From Henckelia pumila (lineage: Eukaryota; Streptophyta; Magnoliopsida; Lamiales; Gesneriaceae): a stretch of DNA of 64,000 bases. This document shows positions 32,731 to 46,126 of the stretch, in pieces. The stretch covers positions 3,906,001 to 3,970,000 of the forward strand of contig NC_133121.1 of the NCBI RefSeq assembly GCF_033568475.1. Reading direction: 5' to 3'. Made by a program: the position numbers and the translations under genes. Every line of letters begins with the position of its first letter. Position 1 is the stretch's first letter. Below the pieces are notes generated by a model that saw only the letters and a list, made by a program, of their open reading frames with translations, was not told the origin of the DNA and did no database searches.

Positions 32731-34669
32731 TGACACTTCAGGAGGGAGCCCAGAAGATTAGACTAATTGATCACTTGGGGTTATATTATAAGGTGTATGT
32801 TTATTACTTTATTTTATATAGAATTGTAGGTGCGTCGAATCCATTAACTTTCGAAAAAGGGGTTGGCTTATTAATATTATAGATTTTAGATAGAAAAAGT
32901 AAATAATAAGTGAAATTTGAATCTTCCTTTTTTTTTTTTTGTTCAAGGAACACTACTACCACCTTAATTTCATTGGGTGTGTTTGTTGGCCAATGGTTTA
33001 ATAATCTTTAATCCACAATTAATTGTATTCCTTCATCGATTAAATAAATTGGTGAGTATAAATTTGTGTTTTAAGTTCCTAATGTTAATCTTTTGCTGTT
33101 TTATATATTCTTGAATTTTTACAAAATAAAATTACACAAGTGTCATAAAATAATATTATCTACACGAAAAAGGCACCGTAAGTCGCTATATATATATATA
33201 TTTATGTAAATGTTTTGGGCTTTTCGTTTCAAACTCAAAGGTTTCATCATTAATTTAGCGAAATTCTATTTTAATTTTTTAAAAAATATTCAAAAGTCAA
33301 TATTCATTTACTTAAAATTAAAATACCCCTACAAAAAAATTTCGAAAATGCCATTATGTAATTCTTTAGAAGAAGTCATAAATAACACTTTTTTCCCAAG
33401 GATTTCGATATAATTGTGAATTTCAAATTTATTATTTATTGTCCTCCACCTTAAGATTGATTTAAAAAAAATTAAATTTAATATATGTATAATTATTTAC
33501 CTTTATGTATCATGTATATGGTATTGGTGTGTGCATGCGTGAGCGAGGTTGACATAAATTTGCTTCCACTAAACAAATATATATATTTTCATGTCGACAT
33601 CTTATGGTGCTTTTGGAGTGATGGGTCACTTCACTCCACAAAAGTTTTGAAACTCATTAAGATCATTCCCATGCCTCATGATAATTTGGTCGATTCATAA
33701 ATGAATAATTTTCCATGTCCGAAATTGAAGAACCTACCTTTTTTTAGAAGATTCTAACTTTTTTTTTCATTTCTTCTTTTTTGTGGGCTTATGCATCACA
33801 CTTCCCTAGTAATTGCTGCACAAAAGTTTGGGAATATACATGTTCAACTCAGTCTACTAACATTGTGATATTTGAATTCGTTCGGAGTTATTGATGGGAG
33901 TATATATATATGTATATATTATGTTGGAGTTTCAAACTTGAACATATATAAATTATTGGGAGTATATATTATTTGGATTTGACCATTAATGTCAAGTATC
34001 TACATGATTTTAATCATTTATTATGAGTAAAATTAATTGGACTTTCGTGAAGAGTCGTTCTCAATGGAGTTAAGACTTACGTTTGCACTTATATATTTTT
34101 AACTAGTTTTAATATTAATAAAAATGGTTGTTCTTGGAGAAGACCGCAAACGTCGCTACCATCAACTCTGGAAAATTTCATTCACTGGAGCTGAGGCCTG
34201 AGTGAGACACTTAATTAAGTTTATATATTATATAATTTCATATTAATTTTTTTCTCCTCAAACAAGTTGAAAGTAAATTTGTAGAAAAAACTATGGAAAC
34301 TTAAATTGTATATTTCGTTTCAGGGTTTGTGAAAAAATATTATATATTAGAAGTTTCTGTTATTGGAAAATTAAAAGAGCATTTTTTTTTAAAGAAAAAA
34401 ACAAAGCAACATGTAGCTAAGTTCAATAAATATTTTAATTCCATTCTTTCAGGAATATTAATATATGATGATTGAAATTTATTTACGTAGAACCAATTCA
34501 CCAAATATGAATACAACCCATCAAACAACACCTCATATATATGTTATATGTATAAGTCTTCAAATCATACACTACACAAACGCAAACACAAACACAAACA
34601 CAAACACAAACATATACATCTATACTTTTATTTTGTATGTGCTCATGGAAATTATATGTATATAGCTAG
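32731..34669. other. gene-free spacer with a (CACAAA)n microsatellite at about 34574-34611
   Basis: 3' flank of the MADS gene and intergenic AT-rich DNA. Frames reading across the hexanucleotide tract are low complexity. Nothing else was recognised. Confidence 0.45.
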
Positions 34670-35351
34670 TCAAGCTGCCACCGCAGTCTCGGCATTCTCG
34701 GAGGCTTCGGCGGCGGCGGCGACCACCACCTCATGGCGGTGGCTTCCGCCCATATTTTTTGCAGCACGCCTCTCTTTTCTTTCGTCTTGTTTCATTCGTT
34801 GCTCTCTACACTCTACGCTACAAAATGCCACATCACCCCTACAAAAATTCAAAGTCTTTTTCCAGTTTAGCATTCAATTTCCCATATGTATATATATTTT
34901 TTATATGTGCAAACAATGAATTAATTAAAATCATAGGAGTTTAATTAATAATATGATAATTGAGGCAAAGTCAAACATAAGATTTATAGTTTCAAATTTC
35001 AAATCAGCATTAGGACATGAATTACTCGATCATACATGAATAAAACAACGATGATCAATTATTATATATATATATATATATTCAACTTTACCTATACATG
35101 TAGACGTCGATATCAGGAGGCAGACTCCGGTGGCAGAGGCCGCAACTCTTCAAGAAGTGAGCCGTCTGGATTTGTGGATCGCCGGAACACTTGGGAGAGA
35201 ACGCGGCCAAAGAGCGGCGCTCGTACTCGAGCGCCGGAGATCGACATTCCGGCGGAGGAAAGAGCGCCGCCTGCTCCACATGGTCGACGCCGATCGTGAC
35301 CATACTCGTGGTCCGCCGGAAAGAAGGGCGGCGACCATGCTCGGCCAACAT
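34670..35351 (-). CDS. FCS-like zinc finger (FLZ, DUF581) protein
   Basis: Two exons on the minus strand, 35351-35092 and 34838-34670, join within an Arg codon (TATAG|GTAAAG ... TTGTAG|G) to give 142 residues. The FLZ finger spans the junction: FLKSCGLCHRSLPPDIDVYMYRGD, then AFCSVECREQRMKQDE. It has Cys at 70, 73, 93 and 97 and the diagnostic FCS motif. The start was set at MLAEHGRRPSFRRTTSM because a basic RRTTSM segment near the N-terminus is usual in this family; an upstream frame extends further but lacks family features. FLZ proteins are plant-specific adaptors that bind SnRK1 kinase subunits and link energy status to growth and ABA signalling. An Ala-rich tail follows the finger. Complete and probably functional. 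Confidence 0.9.
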
Positions 35352-35510
35352 CGTTCGTTCGCACCTACGACTGTGAATAATCGCACACACAGTGTGAGGG
35401 GGTGTGTGTGTGTTTTTGGGGGGAGAGGGTGTGGACTTGGGTATAAGGAGAGTGGGAGAGAATATGGGCCGTTGGATCCCATATGTGTATTTGCCTGCTG
35501 TTGATGTCAC

Positions 35511-38106
35511 CCATCACTTTCTAATTTAATCATTTTGTCACTTTTTTTTTTTTCTCTCTTTTTTTTTTTCTTTTTTTTTTTAATACATCCTTTTTTTTTC
35601 TGTTTTTAATATCATTGGCTCCTAATTTTGTTGAGTATATTATAATATTTTTAAAAAAATAAATTTAAATTCATAGTCTTTCTATGAAAATATCTATTAT
35701 AATTATTAAAATTAAAAGCCTTTACTAGCCGATTAGAGTATTTCGGTGAATTTTTTTTCAAATACTCCATAAATATCACGATTCCCACCATTTACATTGC
35801 ATTTTACTCAAATTTTGATTTGTATTATTCGATATCATCTTCCACACTCTGTACCATTTTTTGAATTTTTTTTTTAATCTCGTACAAATCAGAATAATCC
35901 ATACAATCAGCATGCTCATGGTATTCATAAAGTTTAAAAAAATTTAATTAACACGAAATTTTGTGTGTGTGTATATATACACACACGTAAGAGTGCATAG
36001 AGGCACGAATATGGGATGATAAGATGCTAGCGTAAATGTAATTCTCTCACACTATATCAAATGATATATTTTTAAAATGTATATTCTAATTATAAATATC
36101 TTGAAACATTGTAAATGATACATCCCTTAAATAAACTAATTGGTGCTCATTATTCGTTTGTATTGTTGCACAAACATTTGACCACTCATTTTGATTTTAG
36201 TTCGAAACTGCATATTTTAATACTCCACGGAAAAAGAAAAAAAAAACACACACACATGTTTCATGTACATATATTTATTTATTGTGTAGATTAAAAAGGC
36301 CGCTTGTACTTTGAGTTGGATAGTTTACATTTATCTTTAATTAATTTTGCTGCCTTCAGCATATATTTTCCACTTATTTTCTCTACGGTTTCCGTGTCTT
36401 TTTTTATTACAATATAATCAATCTTTCACATATATATATATATTCTACATCAATCTTGTATCATTGAATTGAGACGAACATAACAATTAGTTTCAATTTC
36501 ACTTTTCATTGTAATCAAACAAATACACTTATCGACAATTTATAATCTATTTGACACCAAAGTTTCAAAGAGATCAATGATTGAAACCTAATATTAATAA
36601 ATTTCTATCCCAAATGCAGAAAAACAAATACTCCACTTTATAAACATTATGGCAAGCATCCCTGACTAAATATTGGTGCGTCTTTAAATGAGATATTTGC
36701 ATTTCAAAAATGATGGATCAATTTCATGTAGTCATTTACATGACAATCGACGACAATAAATTTCTTGGTAAATTTCTTTTTAGTTTCCCAAGACCAAAAT
36801 GACTTTACCTAAAATGAGTGTTTGTGGCATCTTTTTTCTTGGTTATAAATTTTATGCACCAAACCCAAAATCCGCATAAAAACATGTGAATTAGGAAATA
36901 TTACGCAAGCACCACTCGCCTTTACCTTTTAAAATGGGTCCACCCAAACCGGACAACTTCTCACTCGTGATTTTTTTTTGTGGAGAAATATATTCGTAAA
37001 ATCTAGCCATTTCAATTTATAATTTCCATATTTATGTAGAAAATGACCATTTTTTTAAAAAAAATAAAAATAAAAATTATACAGATGGAGAGATGGGCAC
37101 CTCATTAGAGCTGCTAAATGCCTAACCAATCGTTTTCCTGAATCATTTAAAATCACAATCGCATTAATTATTGACGTGAAAAAGTTATGTCAAGCTCAAA
37201 ATATTTAATGTTTTAGTTTGCATTTCTTTTTGCCTTATAATTAAATGCTAAGTTTGGATTTCTGGTAAAGCATTTGAGTTGATAAATAGAATAAGAGGAA
37301 TTGATTTTTCAATTGATCTAGAAATATCTTTATTTGATTTGAGAAAATAATTTAAAATCAATAAATTTGAAATCGATCAAATTATAAGCCAGACCATTTA
37401 AATGAATTTTGCATTACGATATCCAAATTACCCAATTATTCATCCAAACGTGACCTGCTTTTTTTTTGTTTTGGATAGCTTATGTTGTAAATTCGCAATT
37501 CGATCGGGCCTTACTTTAATTAGTTTCCACAGGCCCCGATTGGGCCCAATTTGATTTATCAAAGACCGGCCTAGTCCATCAATTCTAGGAGTCTGGGCTA
37601 TAGGCCGGGTTCAATCTCGCAATTGGGTAAATTTTGATGATCCCTCCATAATCTAAGACTAATAAAAAGTGAATCTAACAATAATACAATATAATAAATA
37701 CAGAATCTGTTAATCAAATTACTAAAATGAATTAAATAACAGGAAATATAAATTCAAAACCTTTTTTTTATCAAATTTTGTTACCATAAATATGTATTTT
37801 AAACAAAATGGCAATAAAAGATTATATCTTTATCTATATATTTAGCATCCCAAAAAGCATACCAAATATTATATTTGTAAAATTGTAATAAAATCAAAAT
37901 ATTATTTAAAATTTTCGGTGAAGACCGACACGGATCAATGTGGTAAACAGAGGAGTCAATAAATAATTAACGCCGCGAGACGCGCTTTTGGTTTCTTACA
38001 TTACATGTGACCCCACCGCCAGCCAGCCCACACCCACACACCCTTTTTCCTTCATTATATCACACTGCACATCGATACGCATTCCAGCAAGAAAATTATC
38101 CAAGAA
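35511..38106. other. gene-free spacer between FLZ (minus) and Ole e 1-like (plus) genes
   Basis: A divergent intergenic region. It starts with strongly pyrimidine-rich DNA (35538-35600) upstream of the FLZ gene and ends with the GC-richer leader of the downstream gene. The middle is AT-rich with no gene or clear element. Confidence 0.45.
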
Positions 38107-39116
38107 ATGGCGAGAAATCTGCTTCTTTGCTTTGCTCTCTGTGTTCTGGCCGCCATTGTCGCCGCGGGGGACCCTCTTCTTCTCAAGGGCTCTGTGTACT
38201 GTGATTCGTGCCGCTGCGGTTTCGAGACAGATGCTTCCAAGTATCTCGCTGGTAACTGCTTAAATTTAACTTCTTTATTACATGAACTGGGTGACCTAGA
38301 TCTGGGCTTGAAGCGACCGAAATGTGTTGGATCTGGTACTGTTGTTGTTGGATTTTGTAGATTGTCGTGGGTTTGTCGGAATTTCCCTAAATTTGCAATC
38401 TTTTTCATCACCACCCATCGGATACATCATACATTTGCACAATCAACGGTGATACGTAGATGCGTGGTTTTATTTTATGTATGAAAAGATTTGAATTTTT
38501 TAGGCTTACCTGCGAATTTTTATTACCAAGTTGACATGGTTAGTTCCAAATTCCTTCAATGCAAACACATCCATGCTTTTTTCAGTTGGAAGGGTTTTAT
38601 TGCTGACAAAATTTTCTTAAACCAAGTTAGTTACTTCAAATCTCATGCAGATTGTACCATCGTAGATTCTGTTGTTAGATTTAACCTCGACATGTAAAAT
38701 GTTGTCTTCAACTTTAGATTTCTGCTTACATTGTAGTCTTTCCTTGCATTTGGCTGGATATAAATGTGTAACGTGGCATGGACTTGGCAGGTGCTGTTGT
38801 TCGAGTCGAGTGCAGGAGCAGGGCCGACTCCAAACTAACCTACCAGCAAGAGGGAGTCACAGATTCGTTTGGAAACTACAATATGTTGGTGGAATCAGAC
38901 CGTGGGGACGACTATTGCGATGCAGTGCTTGTGAAGAGCTCAGATCCTGAATGCAGTGAGCCGAACAAAGGACGCGATCGCGCCCGTGTCATTCTTACGC
39001 GCAATAATGGGATGAGCTCCAACACCCGATTCGCCAATTCCATGGGATTCCTTAAGCGCACACCCTTAGCTAGCTGCTCCAAGATTCTGAAAAAGTACCA
39101 GGAGGCTGAGGATTGA
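38107..39116 (+). CDS. Pollen Ole e 1 / extensin-like family secreted protein
   Basis: Two exons, 38107-38251 and 38791-39116, join at a Gly codon (GCTG|GTAACT ... GGCAG|GT) to give 156 residues. Residues 1 to about 20 (MARNLLLCFALCVLAAIVAA) are a clear signal peptide. The mature part begins with LLLKGSVYCDSCRCGFET and continues with GAVVRVECRS, TDSFGNYN and DDYCDAVLVKS, the Pollen_Ole_e_1 domain with its conserved cysteines (YCDSC, VEC, DYC, EC, SC). Family members are small, disulphide-bonded extracellular proteins. Some are pollen allergens (Ole e 1, LAT52); others act in cell walls of other tissues. Length and all landmarks are normal. It is probably secreted to the wall; the exact role is not readable. 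Confidence 0.93.
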
Positions 39117-39639
39117 AATGCTTGGATTCTGACATAGATGCTTTGTGTTTGCTTAAAAGAATGCGTTAGCAACCTTATTATTCTATTTGTTTCACTGTTT
39201 GTGCTAGGATTTTGTTGTGTTGTTGATCCGACCATATCATATTTATGGGAGTGTTCAAAAGTATAACATATATTTTATGGTGTTACTGATACTATAGACG
39301 AGCAAGCATTTTGATCGCGATGCTTGTTTTTAGAATTCGTTGAGTGTATTCTCGAATTCAGATAGATGGTTGTCTGTTTATGTATTCCGATACCTAAATT
39401 GTGACTTAAAAGATGCCTGAGCTTCATGTGACCAAGCTTTAAACCTGTTAGAACTAGAGTTTTTCAATATGAACTATCGAGATGAGGCGGGTTGAGACAT
39501 TGTCAATCTAATCCATTTATTTGGCCGGGTGGGCAGGGAAACTCATTTCGAGGCTTCAGCTGGAACTAACCATTCACGGGTTTTGAGGCATTCCAGATAT
39601 CGTGGTGGAAAATGTGGTTAGTGCAGCGGTAACCTATCT
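39117..39639. other. 3' flank of the Ole e 1-like gene
   Basis: Presumed 3' UTR followed by spacer; no gene recognised. Confidence 0.45.
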
Positions 39640-40450
39640 TAAAAATATGTTTCAACTCTAAATATATATAAGGCCTTTATGTAGCACATTTCTGGAAAAC
39701 ATGAATACATTCCCTAAACACCATGTTGACCAAGAAGTTAATCCCTTTGAAGCCAAAAGATGAGCCCAGGAGTTAGCTTCACCAGGGAACATGTAGTTGA
39801 TAAAGGCATCCGTGGAATTGGTAGTTGTATCCTTCATTGAAGAAATAAGATCTCGCATTAGCTTGAACTAGTAGTTTGGCATCGGTTTTGATCATCCATC
39901 GGTGACAATTGAATGATTTGAGCTGTCAATCTCCCCTCCTTGATGGCATTCAATACAGCATCGGGGGGAGATATAAGCTGCCTTGATACAGCGGACGAGA
40001 CCAAAAAGAACAACACTCAGCAGTGTGTTTCCAGCACTTTCGCACCACCTTCCAGTTCCAAAAAGTGTGCGAGCAGTCCTAAGAGTTCGTATGACAGAGC
40101 GAACATGGACGATCCTCCAAAATTCCTCGCATGGACGGATTAACAAAAACAGGCAGAATATGTCCATAAATGGATCTGATTTTATTCAGAAGACTCATAT
40201 TCCACAGCTTCCTGATGTCCCTACCTAGACCCGAACTATGTCCATCCATTACTGCCCTCTTCCACACCCTCATCAGCAAGTCGATACCCGGATTTCACAG
40301 TATACTCCGATCCCCTTTAGCTTCATAGTGCCATCCAAGAACATCCTCACCAGTCACCATCCACTATATATAATATCATTTTGTTTAGTTAGCAAAGCCT
40401 TAAGCTTTCTCATGAACATTTGAGTTACAACCCATCCTCGGTCTACGATC
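39640..40450 (-). mobile_element. LINE (non-LTR) remnant, zinc-binding to RNase H-like region
   Basis: On the minus strand the order is a YTVKSGYRLADEG-like segment near 40320, then LWNMSLLNKIRSIYGHILP and CSLCHT (zf-RVT-like) around 40100-40230. Next come SSNHSIVTDG and an RNase H-like tail with EANSWAHLLASKG near 39750. These are standard landmarks of plant LINE C-termini, spread across several frames, so the copy is broken. It is 5'-truncated and much shorter than an intact LINE. It belongs to a different lineage copy from the one at 13985-15710. Confidence 0.72.
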
Positions 40451-42641
40451 AAACCTGTCAAAGAACATGAGATTGATGTTTCTCTCAATCTTGCAATTGC
40501 TACACCTTGTCCTTGTTATTATTGAACATTCAGTTCCCATTTTCTTCTAAATTCACATCTACTCAAGCAACTTCACATAAGGCTAATCAAGTATTTATTA
40601 AGCTACTAAAAGTAGCCATAAATTATCATGTACAAATTTGATTTTAGCCAAGTGATCATATTCTAAATCAGTGATCACTACTCCAAAATATAATATTTCT
40701 TTGGTTTCACGCATAAGCAACGTAGACTGAACTTGAAGCCACAATCATTTTGGAATTAAACTAATAACACAACTACGTATTGGGCTAATGGATCAATCAT
40801 CCACTAATGGAATTCGGAAGTAAGATAAGCCTAAGTAGCACCTCAGCCACTCATTTCTCAGAAAAACTCGTGATTTGGCTTCCTTATACCTTATCATCAT
40901 ACTATATATATGTAAACTAATTAGTTTACATCACCATGCACGATCCTTTGTTATAATGAGGATTAAACTAGATAATGGTGTTCTTATGCGCATTATCACT
41001 AGACCATATATGGAGTTGACAAATGTGTGATACAAGTGCGTTTGTAGATTAGGTGTGGGAATTAAGTTAGTTAATTAATTCAGTTAGAGATAAGATGATA
41101 ATGAAGCCCACTGAAGGCAGTTCTAAAATTTTTAAAGACATAATTTTCATCTTTTCGATTGCCACCATATAGTATAAGTACTAGATATGTGATTTTAAAT
41201 AGGTTGACTTTAAATTTGAGATTACAATAATGTCAACCGATATCCAATGTAGTTTTGAATTTGAGAGTTTTGGGTGGGTGGGTGAAATGCACATATGATT
41301 GCAAGAAATATTGCTCATTTTTTAAGGAATTCAAGTGCTTCGTAATGGTGTTGTTAATTGATTGGTGTCATTTTCCAGATTAATTTTAACTAATCTTTTT
41401 GGTTAGTGTGTTGTTTAATCAGTGAGGGTTTTTGTTTAGATAAATCATATACCCCAATCTATTGACTTAATTTGGGAGGTAAAGAGAGCAAAAAAAGAAT
41501 TATAAGTCTGGACGACACATTAGAAATTTCACACATATATTTCATTCAAATCTCGAATCAAATGAATACAATTAATTTGATCATTTGATATGTGGATTTG
41601 AAATCAAATCAAATCACCTAAGACTTAAGACTCAAATCAACCCTAAAAATTAACTCAAGAGAAGAAGGTTGTAGATTGTTTTTATATAAAGAGTCGCAGT
41701 AACTCTGTTCATCACATGAAAAAACCATGTCCAAACTTATACGAGACAGATTTAAACAAGTTACTTGAATCTGGGCCAATTTTATGTAAAACTCTGCAAT
41801 ACTATAGATTATTTTGCCTCGAAAACATAATCTCATAAGAATTTAATATTTATTACTGCCTTTAACAATGGTGGGGTGATGGCATTATCTGTGTGCCGCC
41901 CAAAGGATTGAATTGCCTCACTTTGTGGAATTATGTAATTGTCATTTTCTGTTGAAAATAATTTTAGTTCTTGCCTATGTGATTTTGAATTGAATATCAG
42001 CGGCGGCATGTGGCAATCAACACTTGAACAAAACTCTAATTTATTGGCTGCACCTGTTAATGGCGCTGTTAAAATAAAACTAAATATTTATATGTCAATC
42101 AGATTTAAATTCTTGATCAATAAAATTTTTAAATATGTCATCCGAAAGGTCAAATTAAAGACAAAGATCAATAAAAAATTGGAATATGTCGTAGTTTATT
42201 GGGAACATAATGGGGAGAACTCGCTTTCGAAAAGCAGAAGACAAAGTCAACTCGCAATACTGTATTGCTTATTGGGGTTGAGATTCATTGTAAGAATGAA
42301 GCATTTCATCATTTATATTACATATTTTCCATCATCTCAAGATATGTTTGCTTTTTTTTTATTTATTAATAATAGCGTGCGTAATTAGAAACATCTGTTC
42401 AAAACTGAATATAGATTTCAAATTCTTGTGTCATTTGAAATTCATCAATCAATTTTTTTTAATAAATTAATAAACCAATTTTTCTATGAATCAATCATCG
42501 ATACAAACATGAGCTACCTATACTTATAAACAAATTAAATGACATGCTGCGAGTTGCGACCGATTGAGAAAAATTTGTCGCTTTATAAAGTTAATTAATT
42601 GATGCGATACTATAAAATTAATTGTCCTCTTCCTACGTGCC
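40451..42641. other. gene-free spacer
   Basis: AT-rich intergenic DNA. An open frame of 149 codons at 41939-42388 has no domain and a composition like the surrounding non-coding DNA, so it is not called. Confidence 0.45.
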
Positions 42642-42863
42642 TACGGGTGAGTTTTCGGTATATACCGTATCCAAAATATTGGTATGAAAAAAATTCATAT
42701 AGATACCGATATCAAAATTTTGAAATTTTGGTATGGAAAAAACCCATATTAATACCGTATAGATACCAAAAAAATTCGATATACAAAAAAAAGTCTAAAA
42801 ATCTAAAAAATTTCTATACGATATCCCGAAAAGTCGGTATTTTGATTCGTTATCCCAACTCTA
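42642..42863. mobile_element. hAT-type MITE of the GGTATACC family, 222 bp
   Basis: It starts TACGGGTGAG and ends CCCAACTCTA. The interior shares ATTGGTATGAAAAAAATTCA, GATACCGATA and ATAGATACCAAAAAAA with the 222-bp copy at 52507-52728. No intact target duplication is visible, so it is older than the 21702 copy. Confidence 0.7.
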
Positions 42864-43651
42864 TGCCTTAAAAGAGACAAACTTGAATCTGATTGGACTG
42901 CCTTGTTATTAATTAATATTGATATTGTATACTTCACTTCAACTTATCCCGTTTTTGTTTTTTCATTCATCCAATTATATGGCTCAGTTTTTATATTTAA
43001 TGTTTTATTTCTAATTTTTTTTACCAATTTACGTCTATGAATATGATATCACTATTTTTTTATACAATCTTTTTTATCTCATTAAAATAATCATTAAATA
43101 AGGACAAGATGAGAATTTTTTTTTTATAAAATTTACATTTCTAAATTTTAATTTTTTTTATAAAATTTAGATTTCTAAACTTTTTCTTTGAAAATACACA
43201 CAAATTTAAAGTAGTAGGACAGAAAAAGTATTTTCTTCATCTCAAACATACAAGAGTTTGATTATTTTTCACATATACTAAAAACATTATTAAAAAACTA
43301 CATAGAAACTTCCTAAATTATCTTATTTGCTAAGATTTAATCAATGAAGGTTTATCAAAAAAATCAATAAAAAAATACATTTACAATAGTATTGTAAATT
43401 CAAAGATTAAAATAAGATACATATGATATTTATTTTTTAATTATATATATACACATTGCGTCTCACTCAATTAGTGTGTATGTTTCACACAAATAAAAAA
43501 GAATGTTTTTAAAAAAAGTTTGTAAAGCAATTTTCTGTTTTGTTCTTATTTAATGAAGATTTTTGTAATAAAATAGAAAAAATAAATATTAATATAAAAA
43601 CTAAACTACATACCAGATAGAAAAAAAAATAGTAAAAAAATATAGTGAAGT
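42864..43651. other. gene-free AT-rich spacer
   Basis: Very AT-rich, with homopolymer runs. No gene or element was recognised up to the target duplication of the hairpin element at 43652. Confidence 0.5.
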
Positions 43652-43661
43652 GAAGAGATTC

Positions 43662-45508
43662 GGGTTTTTTTATATTTAATTTTAAAAAAAAATTTAAATT
43701 TCAAAAATAATTTGAAATAGGAAGAGTTACAAAAATATCTCAAAACGTTCTTGCAAACAGCGGACCTGCAAAAAAAAATGCAGAGTCCGCTATTAAAAAG
43801 AGCAATTGCAGCGTCCGCTCATGCTGGCAGCGGACACTGCCAGCATATACATGGGGACTTGCGTTTGCAAGTCCCCAGGTACACCTTTTTTTTTATATTT
43901 GTTTTTTAATTAATTAATTATATAATTAATAATATTTTGTAAAATTATATTTAATAATTTAGTAGTATGATCATTTTTTTTTCAAAATTCTAAATTTTGA
44001 ATTTGATAATCTTTGAAAAATTATTAAAGAAACAAAACATAAAATTTACGGTTAAAAAAATTTTATTGATTAAATAAATTTACGATTTAACTTAATTTTG
44101 GTCAGTTGAGTTATATATTTATTTTAATCATTTGGATTTGTGGAGATCCCTCGTTTAAGTGGATAAATCTAGAGTAGTTAATTCAAATCTATTTAAACCG
44201 AATTGATGCAAAAATGATATTACAAAATTTCTCAATCCGAAACAAAATCATATCGAAAATTAGAATTAAAATTTATGGTTAACAAATTCAATTGATTAAA
44301 TAAATTTTTTTGTGATCAGTTATCAACATATTTTGATAAATTTATTTTAATATAAAATTTATTATTTTGATAAATTTATTTTATATCATATTTTTTAATA
44401 TAAATTTTATTTTTTTATTAAAAATTAAAAATTGGTTAGCGGAGTTATTGACTTATTTTTAATTAAAAAAATAAAATTTTAAATTTATATTAAAAAAATG
44501 ATATAAAATATATTTATCAAAAAAAATAAAATTTATACTAAAATAAATTTATCAAAATATGTTGATAACTGATCACAAAAAAGATTATTTAATCAATTGA
44601 ATTTGCCGAAACAAAATCATCTCGAATATTGTGAACTCGAACTGACTGGAATATATCCAAATTAATTCTCTATGCCTATTAATAAGAACTTGCAGAGATC
44701 CAAACGAATTAAAATAAGTCAATAACTCCGCTAACCAATTTTTAATAAAAAAAATAAAATTTATATTTAAAAATATGATATAAAATAAATTTATCAAAAT
44801 AATAAATTTTATATTAAAATAAATTTATCAAAATATGTTGATAACTAATCACAAAAAAATTTATTTAATCAATTGAATTTGTTAACCATAAATTTTAATT
44901 CTAATTTTCGAGATGATTTTGTTTCGGATTGAGAAATTTTGTAATAGCATTTTTGCATCAGTTCGGTTTAAATAGATTTGAATTAACTACTCTAGATTTA
45001 TCAACTTAAACGAGAGATCTCCACAAATCCAAATGATTAAAATAAATATATAACTCAACTGACCAAAATTTAAGTTAAATCGTAAATTTATTTAATCAAT
45101 TTAATTTTTTTAACCGTAAATTTTATGTTTTGTTTCTTTAATAATTTTTCAAACCGATTATCAAATTCAAAATTTAAAAATTTGAAAAAAAATGATCATA
45201 CTACTAAATTATTAAATATAATTTTACAAAATATTATTAATTATATAATTAATTAATTAAAAACAAATAAAAAAAAAAAGAAAGAAAGGTGTACCTGGGG
45301 ACTTGCGTTTTTGCAAGTCCCCATGTATATGCTGGCAGCGTCCGCTGCCAGCATGTTGCAGCGTCCGCTCTCTTTAATAGCGGACCTTGCATTTTTTTTT
45401 ACAGGGTCCGCTGTTTGCAAGAACGTTTTGAGGTATTTTTGTAACTCTCTCTATTTCAAATTATTTTTGAAATTTAATTTTTTTTTTAAATTAAATATAA
45501 AAAAACCC
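43662..45508. mobile_element. 1.85-kb foldback element: near-complete inverted repeat with 10-bp target duplication
   Basis: The element starts GGGTTTTTTTATATTTAATT and ends with its inverse. It is flanked on both sides by GAAGAGATTC (43652-43661 and 45509-45518). The left arm (43662 to about 44450) and the right arm (about 44720 to 45508) are inverted copies of nearly 800 bp each. Each arm carries an island of GC-rich hairpins (43745-43880 and 45283-45425) with repeated GCAGCGTCCGCT and a TGGGGACTTGC / GCAAGTCCCCA stem. The central 270 bp contains a third, inverted copy of part of the arm (about 44470-44610). No protein is encoded. The 10-bp duplication suggests a Mutator-like origin. Transcripts would fold into a long double-stranded RNA. 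Confidence 0.9.
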
Positions 45509-45541
45509 GAAGAGATTCCGCTTTGGAATTTGAAAATCTAT

Positions 45542-46124
45542 TGTCACGCTTCGGTCCAGGCCCGCGACTGTACACATGAATGGGCCCCTATAACAACTAT
45601 TTCGTATTCGTCCTCGTTTTACGAAAATGATTAACAATGATTAACTCAAGTTGCTATACAAGTCTATTGTAGCCCATTTAAAACTCATTTTAAACCTTTC
45701 ATTTTTCCCATGTGGAACAGGGGTCTCACAATCACCCCTCCTTCAGAACGCGACGTCCTCGTCGCGACCTGACCTCTCGATCCATTAGTATCAGGAATAT
45801 AGAGGTGGCTCCTACGGGTTCAAGAGGTGGCTCCCGTCATGTAGCACTTTGCTCCGCAGGTTCAAGAGGTGGCTCTCACGCACATAGCACTTTGTCCCGC
45901 ATAGCACTCATTTTTTCCGCAGGATCAAGAGGTGGCTCCTACGCACGTAGCACTTTGTCCCGCATAGCACTTATTTCCCGGGGTCTGCCGGCTGGTGACC
46001 GTCTCTGATACCATTCTGTCACGCCCCGGGCCCAGGCTCGCGCCGTTGCTATAGAAGTCCATTGTAGCCCATTTTAAACTCGTTTTTAAAGCTTTCATTT
46101 TTCGTGTGGGACAGAGGTCTCACA
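45542..46124 (-). mobile_element. TRIM (miniature LTR element), minus-strand member of an inverted pair
   Basis: Parts in window order: LTR 45542-45730, internal region 45731-46016, second LTR 46017-46124. The internal region, read on the minus strand, begins GAATGGTATCAGAG, a primer-binding site for initiator tRNA-Met. It encodes no protein, as usual for TRIMs. It is a fossil and adjoins the plus-strand member with only two bases between. Confidence 0.85.
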
Positions 46125-46126
46125 AT

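Noticed and set aside
34548-34919. 123-codon plus-strand frame
   Set aside because: It is opposite the second FLZ exon and begins in a hexanucleotide repeat.
35036-35504. Several long frames on both strands with Arg-rich composition
   Set aside because: They overlap the first exon of the FLZ gene; only the minus-strand frame carries the zinc-finger motif and splices correctly.
41939-42388. 149-codon frame
   Set aside because: No domain, no promoter signal, and its composition is like the flanking AT-rich DNA; it also starts at a non-ATG codon.
45712-46008. 98-codon frame with Arg/Ser/Gly repeats
   Set aside because: It lies in the internal region of a TRIM, a non-coding family, and reflects short internal repeats.
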